DNA from: Ascochyta rabiei
Lineage: Eukaryota; Ascomycota; Dothideomycetes; Pleosporales; Didymellaceae
NCBI RefSeq assembly: GCF_004011695.2
Contig: NC_082416.1
Location: 1,550,001 to 1,614,000, forward strand
Direction of reading: 5' to 3'
DNA length: 64,000 nucleotides
Below are positions 1 to 11,580 of the stretch, one piece after another. The position numbers and the translations under genes were made by a program. The notes under the pieces were generated by a model. The model saw nothing but the letters and a program-made list of their open reading frames with translations, made no database searches and was not told the origin of the DNA. Position 1 is the first letter of the stretch. Each line of letters opens with the position of its first letter.

Positions 1-816
1 CAACACAATATTTTCCGTGGTTGGAGCACGATACAGGAGCAGAAGCTGACCGAGCGAAAGACGTGCTTCCAGTTCCCCGGAAGGCTTTGGTCTTTCAACT
101 ATACACTTGTGTGACTTTTTGGGACGCAGGTCTTGTTTTTATCACCTTCCTGGAATTGTGTGCGAAGGCGCAGTTAGGGTCTTGTCTTCTGCAGCAATTA
201 CCTCTCCAGGTCACAGGCGGCCGTAGTCAAGTAAAAATATTATTGTACAAATAAATATTCGATATGATCGCTTCCATGACAGTAATAGTACGCCATATCA
301 GAGCGAGAACCATGTAATGAATGTCGTCAGGGCTACCAACTACCAGGGCTTAGAATGAACGAAAACTACCGCAAAGACTGGGATGATACTTAGACATTAG
401 GTATTGTACTTCAAGCGTATTAAAATGCCTAAGACTTGTGCAGTTTAGACGTGTGCAGTTTAGGTGCGAAGAGTCAATGGATGCTTGAAGTGAATGTTAT
501 AATATGTTACCAAGAACGTCTGTTTACCATCACATGTGTCCATAGGACGTTGAAAATCAGATCCCCTGCCCAAACTGCCTTTCATCATGGCGATGGTTCT
601 AAAAGGCTGTCGTTATTGTAAAGAAGATGTTGAACTTTTACATCACTTCAATTAGGTGCTAGGAAGGTGGGTGTAACAGAGACCAACCAATCCATTAATC
701 AAGGCCCGACTTTACGTTTAAGGTACGAAGGTCATTACATCCTTTTTGTAACCTATAGAGGAAAGTTTGTATCCCTATGCGCACAAAACGTCTAAGAGTT
801 TCGTTGTTCAATCTCA
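1..816. other. GC-balanced region without a supportable gene
   Basis: Base composition is ordinary, with no TA-rich RIP signature. Short open frames exist (for example 21-254 and 436-621, plus strand), but none carries a motif I recognise and I could not join them with convincing introns. It probably contains 3' flanking sequence of the decayed gene that follows on the minus strand. Confidence 0.4.
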
Positions 817-1281
817 TCATCGATCGTTGAGATACTTTTGAGTTTCATCAAAGAAAACGAAGAAATTCATTTTCGGTCCACCATCAGCATTTCTGGCATG
901 CCTCCCTTCTTGAGCTACCTCTGTCCAACGCGTTGAGACCAGACCGCAGCCTGTCTTCTGAACTTCATCTTTGAGATCAAGACCCACAGAACCAAATTCG
1001 TTCTGGTTGTAGTATCTAGCGTATGACGCCATTTCACCCAACCTGCACAGCTCGCGTGGACTACACTCATTAAGAAACGTCGAGGCTTTGTGCTGTAGAT
1101 GTGGGGCTGTTCCTATGACTCCAACGGCTCAGACACAGTAGAAAGCGTGCTGAAAGTGTGCAATCTCGGACAGCCTCATCGGATGGTGTTCCCGGTCAAA
1201 GCTTGCTTCGATCCCGCAGAGTTTTGTCCAATCTTTGGTGACAGTAGATGCAGAGCGAGAGTTAAATAGGAGACGCTTGGC
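817..1281 (-). pseudogene. decayed, 5'-truncated gene of unknown function
   Basis: On the minus strand one frame reads from about 1281 to a stop at 817, roughly 154 codons. It is interrupted by a single in-frame TGA at 1129-1131, which could come from CGA by C-to-T. Residues on both sides of the stop read like a normal protein, including a segment with HFQHAFYC before it and a C-terminal part with GLDLKDEVQKTG and FFVFFDETQKYL. The amino-terminal part is missing: upstream of about 1281 the frame meets a stop and then, at 1289, hAT-like repeat sequence. I do not recognise the family. I infer a gene cut by a transposon insertion and then hit by at least one RIP-type change. If the TGA lies in an unrecognised intron it could still be a functional 3' exon, which I consider less likely. 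Confidence 0.5.
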
Positions 1282-1288
1282 TCAGATA

Positions 1289-1538
1289 ATCAAGGTTGTC
1301 AACAAACCAATCAATTAATATTTAAGGCTGAATATTAATTTGTTTAACAATTTCCTATTGTTGTACTTAAATTAATCAATTTTAAACAACTATTAGAGCT
1401 GTTTTATTTATTTAGTTAATTAATTATTAAGAATTATAAGGCTCTAAAAGGCATTTTATATAGCAAATACTAAGGTAGCTTCTTCTAATCCTCTATTCTA
1501 AACTCCTTTATAAGTGTCTCTTTGTAGTACCTTACTAC
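1289..1538. mobile_element. hAT-like terminal fragment, RIP-degraded
   Basis: The sequence turns abruptly TA-rich at 1289, beginning CAAGGTTGTCAACAAACCAA. This resembles the terminal inverted repeat of the hAT element at 36429-44762, whose right end reads CCAAGTTGTCAACAATCAAG on the minus strand. No transposase motif or second end was found here, so it is at most a terminal fragment. The limit at 1538 is set by the next recognisable feature and is approximate. Confidence 0.4.
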
Positions 1539-1608
1539 TGTAACGCACCAGTCACCCAAAGCCTTATCCAATTCCTCTCCAACTTATCACCAACTTGGTG
1601 CCGTTACA
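1539..1608. repeat. 70-bp segment bounded by TGTAACG/CGTTACA, little RIP
   Basis: The segment starts TGTAACGCACC and ends GCCGTTACA, so its ends form a perfect 7-bp inverted repeat with TG...CA termini as in LTRs. It and the next ~40 bp keep many CpA dinucleotides although both flanks are heavily RIP-mutated. It could be a very short LTR of the outer Gypsy element or an unrelated late insertion. I see no second copy in the window and no clear target duplication. Confidence 0.3.
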
Positions 1609-3113
1609 TCCGTGTCCACCCCACACCCTAGGCCAGCACTCTAATTCTTCCTAACTCTTATAAGGTATAAAAGGCACAAGGTTAACAGGTATAGAGAGCT
1701 AGTTTTTAAGTATCTTTTATATAAGACCTATAGGAATAGAACAATTCTCTATATAAACTATTCTAGTGCTCCTATACACCTTATAGCAGATACCTACCCC
1801 TTTTAGAGACTTCTATTATCCTGCGTTGTTATATTATACTTAAAAACTTATCCTAGCTAGTAATAGCTTCTAAATAATATTGTAAAATTGTTTAGTTATT
1901 TTAAGTACTCTTAGATTTAGATCCCTTATAGTTATAAACTAAGACTAGGTCCTAATTATTATTTAATACAACAGTTAGGATTCTAGAGACCTTCTAGCAA
2001 CTAAAGCCTTTAGGTTTAGAATTTCCTACAACTTACTGCTCTAGGATTACCTTTAGAAAAAGCTATGTTAGATTGCGCTAAGATAAACACTTAGAAATTA
2101 TTAAGGACCTACCTAAATTAGATTACTACTAATATTAGGTACTACTAGCCCTAGTTTAAAGGAACCTATTAGAAGATTTACTAGGATTTAGGCAACTATG
2201 CCTCCTAAAGGATTAGCTAATAAACTACTTACTAAAAGCAAATTAGATAAGGACTTAGATTAGGACATTCTGTATATAAAGATAGACTAACTATAGTCTA
2301 AAATAGCTAGGCTTTAAGTATAAACCTCTCTACACAAAGATAATCCTATACCTACTACTAAGTCCCCCTAACTAACTTAGAGATTTAGTTCCCTAAGCCC
2401 TGTTTATACCCCTAGGCTTAGTAAACAAACTCTAACTATTAATAAATTAAGTAATAGCAAAGAACCTAGCTTTAAACAGTAGCAAGCCTTAATTTATAAC
2501 TAACTTAATATTAATTTAGATTACTATCCTATAGAGAGAGCCTATATAGCTCTAGTATAGGGATACACTTCTAGGCTTACTAAGAAATACCTTAAGCCCT
2601 AATACTTGTCTTATAACTTAGATTGTTTTTAGAACACTAAGGAAATAATTACGCTTCTCTACTCTTATTTTATTACTAGAAACAAGAGAGCTAAGAGTTA
2701 GGCTGTGTTTAACTGCCTATAAATAGGAAAGGATAATACATTTCTAACTTTTAAAGCATAATTCCTAAGTTCTGCTATCTAGGGATAAGTACCTAAGTTG
2801 GAATAGTTTTACTACATATAGACAAAGATTACTCTAGCCCTCTAAAGTCTAAATCTAGGATTTAAGAGACAATAGAATAACTTATTTAAACTTATAGTAG
2901 AGCACTTAACAGCGTATAATATAGAAAGAAAACAGAACCCTGTCTATGCCCTACCTAATACTATCCTAACTTAGACCTAACCCTAAACAGTTAAGTTTTA
3001 GCCTTGTTCTAATAACCTACTTCTAACCTAACCTACCCCTAGTATTTAGAAGCCTTTAACATCTACTCTACCCCTAACTAGGACTACCCCCTAAGCTACA
3101 CCTGTAATAAAGC

Positions 3114-3277
3114 TGTCAAGGCCACAGCTCTGCCCACCGTGCCAAGCATGCCAAAAAGGTAACAATGCTCACTTTGATAGTGAGACAGCGGCCAGAACAG
3201 TACTTATTGCCATCACACAGGTCAGAGGTGCGCGCCACATGCCTGAGGCTTACGAGTCTAAGGCTGAGAGCCTAACA
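3114..3277 (-). repeat. TRIM LTR (3' LTR in minus orientation)
   Basis: 164-bp direct repeat with TG...CA ends and flanked on the left by AAAGC. It differs from its partner at 3568-3731 at three visible positions. Confidence 0.88.
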
Positions 3278-3567
3278 ATATCTCCCCTTCACGATGAGGG
3301 CCTGACCCGGGCCTGACAGGCAGGCATCTGTGGTACCAGGATCTGACGCACGCCTATGGCTGCTCAGAGAGATCTCTCTCTTATCCCAAGTACTGGACCT
3401 TCCAGCAGCAACGGCACTAGCCCACGTAGGGCTGTGCCTCAGCTCACCCACAGATGAGCCGGCTCGGCTGAGACTGGACCCGTGCGGAGTCAACCATCTG
3501 CAGGTGGGCTAGGTCTGCCAGCATGATTCAAACCCACGCTACGCTACAGCCATCAAAGTAAGCATAA

Positions 3568-3731
3568 TGTCAAGGCCACAGCTCTGCCCACCGTGCCAAG
3601 CATGCCAAAAAGGTAACAATGCTCACTTTGATAGTAAGACAGCGGCCAGAACAGTACTTATTGCCATCACACAGGTCAGAGGTGCGCGCCACATGCCTGA
3701 GGCTTAAGAGTCTGAGGCTGAGAGCCTAACA
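3568..3731 (-). repeat. TRIM LTR (5' LTR in minus orientation)
   Basis: 164-bp direct repeat matching 3114-3277 and followed on the right by the target duplication AAAGC. Confidence 0.88.
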
Positions 3732-3950
3732 AAAGCTAACTCTAGGCAACTGTTACAACTGTAGTAAGGTAGGTTATTTTACAAAAGATTGCACTAGTCC
3801 TTAAATTTAAGAAATTTAAGTAAATACTAAAGATTATGTTAATGCTAAAGAAGACTTTAAAGAGGACCTAATACCTAAGGGAAACAGTTCTACCTAATAA
3901 GGTAACCTTACCTAGGCCTAAATTAATATAACCTATCTAACCTCTCCTTA

Positions 3951-4384
3951 ACGTACTCCACGGTCGAGCGGATCACACGATCGAGCGGATCACTCAAAAC
4001 CCCACCAAAATTGCCTAAAACCACAACCCTTTATCTCAACAACCACGCAATAAAATCTTCTAAAATTTTCAGGACAGGGCTGCACTAATATAAATAAGAG
4101 TATTTAAAAGTCTTAGAGTGCTAGAATCTATAACACAGACGTTATTAAGCGATTACTGTTTTACAGGGGTGTTTAGCACTATTTGCAGGCTATTTCTATA
4201 ACTATTATAGCTATAAAGCTGAAATCTAGATATGTACTTACCAATAACTATGCAATACTATTCTGAGATTTTAAGAAGATTTTATTGCGTGGTTGTTGAA
4301 ATAAAGGGTTGTAGTTTTGGACAATTTTGGTGGGGTTTTGAGTGATCCGCTCGATCGTGTGATCCGCTCGACCGTAGAGTACGT
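3951..4384. mobile_element. 434-bp MITE with long inverted repeats, copy 1
   Basis: Terminal inverted repeats of about 115-120 bp start ACGTACTCCACGGTCGAGCG and face each other around a short TA-rich core, with TA on both sides (3949-3950 and 4385-4386). The arms contain the motif GGTCGAGCGGATCAC twice in tandem. A second copy of identical length lies at 29815-30248. There is no coding sequence. The TA duplication and TIR layout resemble the Fot1/pogo transposon at 26126-27988, so a Tc1/mariner-superfamily MITE is the best assignment (inference). Confidence 0.88.
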
Positions 4385-5869
4385 TATCTTATTTATTTTG
4401 TAGACCCTATTTTCTTATTTCTTATATTCTATTAAACTAAGGGCTAGGCGTATAACTTAACTCCTTAGTTAATACTAGTGCCTAAGGATTTTTATTCCTA
4501 GACTCTAAAATTGCTTCTTTAGTCTCTTTAGCGCTTAGGACTTTTATCTAAAAGCTACCCTTTAAGATTACTGTTAAAGGATTCTAAGACTAATTTATAA
4601 CCCTAGTAAACTAGTATATATAGTTATATCTAATAATTAATAGGCATAAGATCTATAACTGCCCCTTTATAATTATTAACCTATAATCTTAGGATTGTAT
4701 TATTAGTATTAAATAGTTAAAACGTTTTAAGCTCTAGCTTAATATAGAACAGACTTAGCTTATATAGCTAGTAAAGTATCCTTAGTTATATAACCCTACC
4801 CCTCTATTATTAATAACCCTTAACTATCTTACACCTTAAGCCTACGTCTTATAGAATATATAACACAGAGATTACTTATAAGATATAGAGGATTATTATT
4901 AGAGCTAAAGCCTAAACTATTCTATCTATTAGATTAGAGGAAATTTATAATTACTAAAATCTTAAACCTAAGTATTAGCCTAGACCTAAAAGGCTGCTAA
5001 CTCGCTTCTAACCTAAGCTGTAAATATTTTTATAATTTCTATAAACGCCTTTTACTTTTCTATAAAAAAACTATAGAATAAATTCTTTACTACTAGTCTA
5101 TATCAGATTAACTGCCTTATTAATAACTATCTTAACCTAGACAATCTAGAAAACGCCTACCTTCTAAGAGAGCAATTGCTAGAGAAATATGCCTAATATG
5201 CTAATGTGTTTAGCAAAATAGAGTCTAAAACTCCTCTAGAATACTGCCCTTATAACTATAAGATTATCTTAGAAGGATAATTACTAAATTCCTATTTACC
5301 CCTGTACAAGCAAAACCTTAAAGAACTTAAGGCTACTAAGAATTTTATGTAAGATTAACTTAAACATAGTTAGATTAAACATAGTTAGAGCCCTTTTACG
5401 TTACTAATACTTTATATTTACAAACTAAATAGGAGCCTACGCATTTGCGTTAACTATTGTAAACTTAACACTCTTACTAGGAAAGATTCCTATCTAATAC
5501 CGCGCATAGATAAGCTACTTACCTAACCCTTAAAAGCTAAGATCTTTACTAAGTTTAATATCTAGAACGCCTTTAACAGAATCTGTATAGACTCTACGTT
5601 AGAGAATTGCACTATATTTTGTACCTATTATAGTAGTTACAAGTATAAGGTTCTACTATTTAGATTGTAGAATAGACTAGCTACGTACTAATAATATATA
5701 AATAATGTTCTTATTAAATACCTTAACAACTTCTGTACTGCGTACCTAGATAACATTCTTATCTACTCTAAAGACCTAGTTGCATATAAGCGCCACGTTA
5801 AACTAGTATTAGAACGTCTCTAATTAGCTAGACTACAAGTAGATATTAAGAAAAGCAAGTTCTACGTTA

Positions 5870-6024
5870 TGTTATAGACTGGCCTTAGGGTAGGATGCAA
5901 TAAGGGTTAATATGGTATTGTATCTCTTAAGGAGGTAACATGTTGCGTGTCCTTCTAATATGTCTGTAGGGCACGTAACCACCCTATCTTGCTTAAGGCT
6001 TAGATAAGGTCTAAGCCTATAACA
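5870..6024 (-). repeat. LTR of Gypsy element A (3' LTR)
   Basis: 155 bp, TGTTATAGAC...CTATAACA. It is the reverse complement of the LTRs at 6504-6658 and 13566-13720. Confidence 0.88.
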
Positions 6025-6503
6025 TACCTCCTTTCCCTATCTCTTCTTAGCTAAATATATTTTGTAGGGTCCTTTCTACATTTTAGGTAGATTAGAGGGA
6101 CGCTAGTAGCAGGTAAACCCTAGAGCTAAGTGTAGTTGCGTAAGGGCCTACCTCTTAGTAAGTTAGCTGCTAGTCTAGTCTGTAGTTTACCTAGGGTGGT
6201 CCCTGCGCGCACCTAGGTTGTTTTTGTTTTATCTAGCGCACCTACCTAAGTTAGCTACTGTACTACTCTACGCTCCTGCCTAACCTACCTATCTTACGCC
6301 TACTCTATTTTTTTTATGTTATGCCTACGCTTAACCTGCTATATCTATTATTACTTCTAGTTATAGCTACTAGGCTACTAGCTAAGGAGCTAGTAGTCCC
6401 TCTAGAGGGGGCGGTTGTAGTCTGCTACAGTCCCTCCCCTCTGCCTATAACATTCCTCTAGTATTTTTTTTTCTATAGTTTCTAGTTTAGTTATAGCGCC
6501 TAA

Positions 6504-6658
6504 TGTTATAGGCTTAGACCTTGTCTAAGCCTTAAGCAAGACAGGACGGTTATATGCCCTACAGACATATTAGAAGGACATGCAACGTGTTACCTCTATA
6601 AGAGATATAATACTATATTAACCCTTATTACATTCTACCCTAAGGCTAGTCTATAACA
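6504..6658 (+). repeat. 5' LTR of Gypsy element B
   Basis: 155 bp, TGTTATAGGCTTAGACC...GTCTATAACA, preceded by CCTAA. Confidence 0.87.
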
Positions 6659-6699
6659 TTTGTATCTCTTCCTCTAGAAGAACAGCTAGCACTTGTACT

Positions 6700-9600
6700 A
6701 TGTTAGCTAGCTCCTAGAATAACTCCTTAGACAAATCTGTCCCCTTAACCCTTTAGGAATTTATAGCCTAGATGTTGTAGTTTATAACAAACTTATAGTA
6801 AGCCTTATTAGCTGCTAATAAGTATATAGTATTACTTAAGCGTAATAACTCTAATATACGCGTGTTTGTAGAGTCCCTAGCACAAACAGCTAACGCCTGT
6901 ACTAGACCTGTGTCTACAGTCCTATTATCCTCCTTAGGAGCAATGCTGTACCTATTAATATCTACCCTAGCCCCTAACCCACCTTATAAAGCGCTGTTTT
7001 TAGCGTCTGCCCTAGGCCTACATGCCCCTATACAGACGTCTACAGCTTATAGAAAACTTCTTCCTATAGGTAAGGCCTTTACTAGGGACAAATCCTTATT
7101 TAAGGTATATTAGGTTATAATAGAATATAAGCTACAGGTAGAAATATCCTTTATTAGTAGGCTATAGGACATATTTACCTTTATATAGTCCTAGCTTAGT
7201 ATATCTGTGTAATAAGATGTAGCTCTGTTCTATAAGATTAGGGGTACCTAAGGTGTGTAGAGCCTAGAGGACTTCCTAGTATACCTAGAATTCTGCTACA
7301 GCAATAACTACAGCTAGGAACAGGCCTAGGCAAAACTAGAAAGCGTCTGTTAAGGGCCTAACAAGTTGTTCTTAGACTTTTTTATCTAGTTTAAGCAGCT
7401 ACTAGTACAAAGTGGCAGCCTCTACTAGGATAGAGAATAATGCCTATTAAAGCTCTACTAGGCCCTAAACGCAAATATCTACAATATAGTAATAAACTAA
7501 GAAGTAACTTATATAGATTATAATGTAGCTGTTATAGAGTATAAGTCTATTACTATAAACGTTAAGACTATAGCTATAGAAAACTAGCTGCGCTACATCC
7601 CTACCTAGGCGCTGCCTAAGTGTAATAAGGACAGTAATATTAAGATAACAGTTATGTCTGCAGTTTGTACTAGCAGCAGTGCTAAGCGTAGAGGTTAGAA
7701 GTAGTCTGCTCCTAACTAGGCTATGTAGGTTCCTAATAAGGTATTTTAGTAACGCTAGGAGGCTAACCTATATACCTGTTGCGGCAAAGAGAGATATATT
7801 TACTAGGATTGCGCTAACGTAGTAGTAACTACAGTGTAGGCAGTAATAATTTTAGGTAAGGAAGAGGCTAGTTTGTATAGGGGAAACTAGCTACTCCTAA
7901 TATAAGTCTAAGTTAGGAGCGCTGTAGGAGCATATTAGCAGAAGAGACTACTAGTGTAGGGGCATTACAGGCTACTAGAGGATCTATTACAGACTCTATA
8001 GACAAGCCCCTATTCTACATTCTATTATTTATTAATAGGGCAATTTAGGCTAACGCGCTAGTAGACTTAGGGTATAAATGCTTCAGTATAGTAAGCAATA
8101 ACTTTACTATATACTTAGGAGGAGACTTTATTATAGTGCTGCTATAACGCTTAGTATAAGTAGTAGATACTAGTAGGAAGTCTATAATCTCCTATTTAGT
8201 CCTATTTAGGTACAACTTAGACAGGTAGCGCTTACAGGCTATAGCCTACGTAGTACTAGGTCTAAGCTAGGATGTTATTTTAGGGAAACCTTAGCTCTAA
8301 CAAGAGGGTATAGTATTAGATGTAGAAAAGGGCATACTAAGGATACAACAGGTAGGGAACTTTATTATCTATAAATCCTTATAGTGTACAGCAAACGTTT
8401 ACGTAGCTCTCCTATTAGCAACTAAGTTTAACAAGACCCTAGCTAATAGGCTCTAGAAGCGCCTGCCTAGGGACTAGTTTGTCTCTACAAGCCTCTACAA
8501 CATTACTAAGATCCTCTTAGTTTAATCCCTAGGAGCGCAAGGGACAGCAGAGGAGGTAGACCCTCTTCCCCCTAAGTTAGTCTAGTTTTAGGACCTATTT
8601 AATAAGAGTAAGGCCTTTAGCCTTCCCCTATATAGGGGCTGGATAGATTACTATATACAGTTACAATATAACTAGTCTAAGAAGGAGAAGCCTCTACCCT
8701 AGGGCCCTCTGTATAACATGCTAAGGGACCAGCTACTTAAGCTACAGAAATAGGTGTTAGCACTAATAGACAAGAGGTAGATCTGCGCCTCCTCTTCCCT
8801 AGTAGGGGCCCTAGTCCTGCTATTTAAGAAGTCCTCTAGCAGGTAGCGTATGTGCGTAGACTATTACGCACTTAATAGTATTATAATTACTAACTAGTAC
8901 CTACTCCCTCTTATTAAGGAAACCTTACGTACACTAGGGGGTGCCTGCTAGTTCTCTAAGGTTAATATCTGTTTAGCATTTTACTAGATTTGTGTTACAG
9001 AAGGAGATAAGCACCTTACTACGTTCTGTACCTGTTTTAGACTCTTTAAGTGGCTAGTCTGTCTGTTTAGCCTGGCTAGAGCACTAGCGTCCTTCTAGCG
9101 TTACATTAACAGTGCGCTTTAGAAGATATTAGGCAATTATGCTACTACATACCTAGATAATGTTCTTATTTATAGTAGCAGGTCTAGGACGGACTACTTA
9201 GGGAAGGTTAGCAGAGTCCTTACGCTCCTACGTAATGCAGGGCTACATTTAGATCCTAAGAAGTGCGTATTTAAAATAAAGGAAGTACACTACCTAGGAT
9301 ATATTATAGAAGCTAGAAAGGATATTTATTCTAATCCTAAGAAGGTTAAGGCTATCTATAATTAGGAAGCCCTACAGTCTTTATATAGGGTCTGCAGTTT
9401 CCTAGGGTTTACTAACTTCTACTAGGACTTTATCCTAGCCTTCTCTAATATTGCTGCCCTACTTAATTAACTTACAGGGAAGGATATCCTGTTTAGGTAG
9501 AGGCAGGAGGAGGATGTAGTGTTCTACTGGCTAAAGAACACATTTATAACAGAACTAGTCCTAGCCTAGTAGGACCCTAAGTAAGAAACACTATTAGAGG

Positions 9601-11580
9601 TAGACTGCTCTAGTAAGGCGCTAGGCAGCTGCCTTTCTTAATAGTATAGGAAGGTGCTTTACCTAGTAGTATACTACTCTACTATACTTATAATAGAATA
9701 ATAGAACTATACTATCTATAATAAGGAGTTAACTACTATTATAAAGTGCCTAGAGGTCTAGGTAGCTAAATTAGGGTCTGTTACTAGGCTGTTTACTATC
9801 CTAACTAACTATAAGAACCTTTAGTACTTTACAACAGCGCGCAGGCTAAGTAAGAGGCAGCACTAATAGGCAGAGGAGCTGTTAAAGTTCTGTTTCTACC
9901 TTTGCTTCTGCCTAGGACGCCTAGCAGCCTAACCTAATGTGCTAAGCTGCTAGGAACAGGACTATAATAGGAGGTTAGGGGAGGTCTATAGGATAATAAC
10001 CCTAGTTTTAGTATTAGTAATTAGTACACTAGGCCCTAGTACACCTCTACTTTTTATTAATACGTATATGTAATTACTATAGGATAAAGATATTTAGTAG
10101 GACGTAGGGCATATAGTGCGCCTGTCTACTGTCTATAATAGGGCCTACTAGTTCCCTCCTAAGGCTAAGACTACTTAGCAGATTGCAGATTGCACGCTTA
10201 GTACTTATAGCACGCTGCTGTAGTATAGGGTTATATAGGTTCTATATTAGAAGCTACTTATAACTATAATAATCTAAAGGGCACATAAATCTAACCTAAC
10301 AGGCTATCTAGGTGCTAACGCCATATTCTACATTGTTAGACGCAACTTCCAATAGAAGGAGATATTACAGGATGTTTAGTGTTATGTTTATAACTACTAC
10401 TATTTTAGTGCATATATGTTGCAGCACTAACAGCAGGGCTTACTCTAGCTATTACCTATTACTAACTGTTTTTAGTCCTAGATTTCTATAGACATTATAG
10501 TTAACCTCTCTTAGGCTTATAAGAACACACTATGCTATCTCTTAGTTATTATAGATTATCTCTCTAAGTATGTATAGCTTAAGGTAATAACTTCTATAAC
10601 TATAGAATATTGCGCTAAGGTCTTCTGCAACACGTAGTAGTAGTTCTAAGGCTTTCCTAGCTCTATAATCTTAGACTGTAGCTTAGACTAGCTGGGACAT
10701 TTTTAGATAACACTGTGTAGCCTTATAGGGGTGGACTAGCTGCTCTCTACAGCCTACTACCCCTAAACAGACAGAGGGACAGAGCGTGCTAACTAAGAGG
10801 TGTAGGCAGTCCTACAGGTTATAGTTAACTTTAAACAGAATAACTAGCCTAACTATCTTTTAGCCTGCTAACTAGCACTTAATAATTACAACTCTTTAGT
10901 TACTAGAGTTAGTTCTAACCTACTCCTCTATAGTTATAATGTAGACCTCCTATAGACAATAGTGCTACTAACTGTTAGCTAGAACACACTACAGGGACAG
11001 GCAGTCTATTTCCTAGACTACCTCTAGTAAGGCATAGAGCTTACCTAGGTAGCTATAGTATAGGTGTAACAACGCACCTAGGACACAACAGACTACAGCT
11101 ATTAGCCTGCAGAGCAGTACTATGTAGAAGATAGGGTGTAGTTTTCTCTCTACAATATAAAAACTAACAGGCTAAGCTAGAAGCTTAACTAGTTACAAGC
11201 CTAGTACATAGTAGTTGTAGTTCCTACCCCTCTAACAGTTACCTTAGATTTGCTAGGTAACCTCTATAAGATAGTGCATGTTAACCTACTAGAACATACA
11301 GCTTCTAACCTGTTACTAACACAGCGCCTACAGGAAAGTAGACCAGGCCTGCTGGTTGTCCTAGAGGAGGACAACCTAACCCTAGCTAAATAGGAGGTAG
11401 AGTCTATCCTAAAAGAAAAGAGGGCTTATAGGCAGAACAAGTTATAGGTCCTAGTTAAATAGAAGGGATATATAAAACTAATATAGGAACTGCTAGAAGT
11501 GTTATAGGACATAAAGGCCTAGAAGGCCTTTATAGTAATATATATAGCACATAAGAAGTAGATATAGGAAAGGAGAAACT
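6700..11580 (+). pseudogene. RIP-inactivated gag-pol of Gypsy element B
   Basis: The Gag region (about 6862-7700) is followed by a degenerate zinc knuckle at 7771-7812. Its first cysteine and its histidine have become tyrosine, and a glutamine codon has become TAG. RT carries the box YLDNVLIYSS from 9150, followed by the usual downstream block with KKCVF and YLGYII. Integrase sequence is around 10300-11000. A chromodomain with the pattern LVKWKGY (one TGG now TAG) lies around 11430-11520. In living elements these make the capsid, copy RNA to DNA and integrate it, and the chromodomain directs integration to marked chromatin. The number of stops shows this copy cannot encode protein. Confidence 0.8.

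Larger units (their letters stand above)
3114..3731 (-). mobile_element. TRIM: 618-bp miniature LTR retroelement
   Basis: Two direct repeats of 164 bp, at 3114-3277 and 3568-3731, differ at only three positions and begin TGTCAAGG and end CCTAACA. The element is flanked by a perfect 5-bp target duplication, AAAGC (3109-3113 and 3732-3736). The 290-bp interior has no coding capacity. Read on the minus strand it has a polypurine tract GAAGGGGAGA next to the LTR at 3277. A candidate tRNA primer site TGGCTGTAGCGTAGCG starts at 3552, about 15 bp from the other LTR. Together these fit a non-autonomous LTR element in minus orientation. It sits in the gag zinc-finger region of the outer Gypsy element but is far less RIP-mutated than its host, so it is probably a younger insertion. 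Its mobilising partner is not in the window. Confidence 0.88.
1609..5869 (+). mobile_element. outer Ty3/Gypsy retrotransposon, 5' part (RIP-degraded)
   Basis: TA-rich sequence whose plus-strand reading gives gag and pol riddled with TAG/TAA. A Gag zinc knuckle lies at 3751-3792 with pattern C-x2-C-x4-Y-x4-C. The expected histidine is tyrosine, as CAC/CAT to TAC/TAT would give. Reverse transcriptase follows at about 5240-5869, including the active-site box YLDNILIYSKD (YLDD ancestral). The reading frame stops abruptly at 5869 and resumes at 29505/29510, where the rest of RT and the start of RNase H are found. The insertion between them carries a 5-bp duplication, CGTTA. A TRIM (3114-3731) and a MITE (3951-4384) are inserted in this part. 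The true 5' end is not certain, and start 1609 is provisional. Confidence 0.8.

Noticed and set aside
3272..3512. Overlapping open frames in the TRIM interior
   Set aside because: They lie on opposite strands inside a 290-bp non-coding interior and show no motif.
3515..3555. tRNA-like T-arm (ATTCAAACC) and terminal CCA in the TRIM
   Set aside because: No D-arm, anticodon arm or A box at proper spacing. It is better read as a primer-binding region on the minus strand than as a tRNA gene.
5870..6452. A 583-bp LTR for Gypsy A instead of 155 bp
   Set aside because: 6025-6503 also matches sequence next to the LTR at 13566-13720, and a TATAACA occurs at 6452. But the LTRs at 6504-6658 and 29350-29504 end at 155 bp and are directly followed or preceded by internal sequence or the target duplication, so the extra part is internal 3' sequence.
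6862..7113. 83-codon plus-strand frame as an independent gene
   Set aside because: It lies in the gag region of Gypsy element B and is a RIP-spared stretch of that polyprotein.
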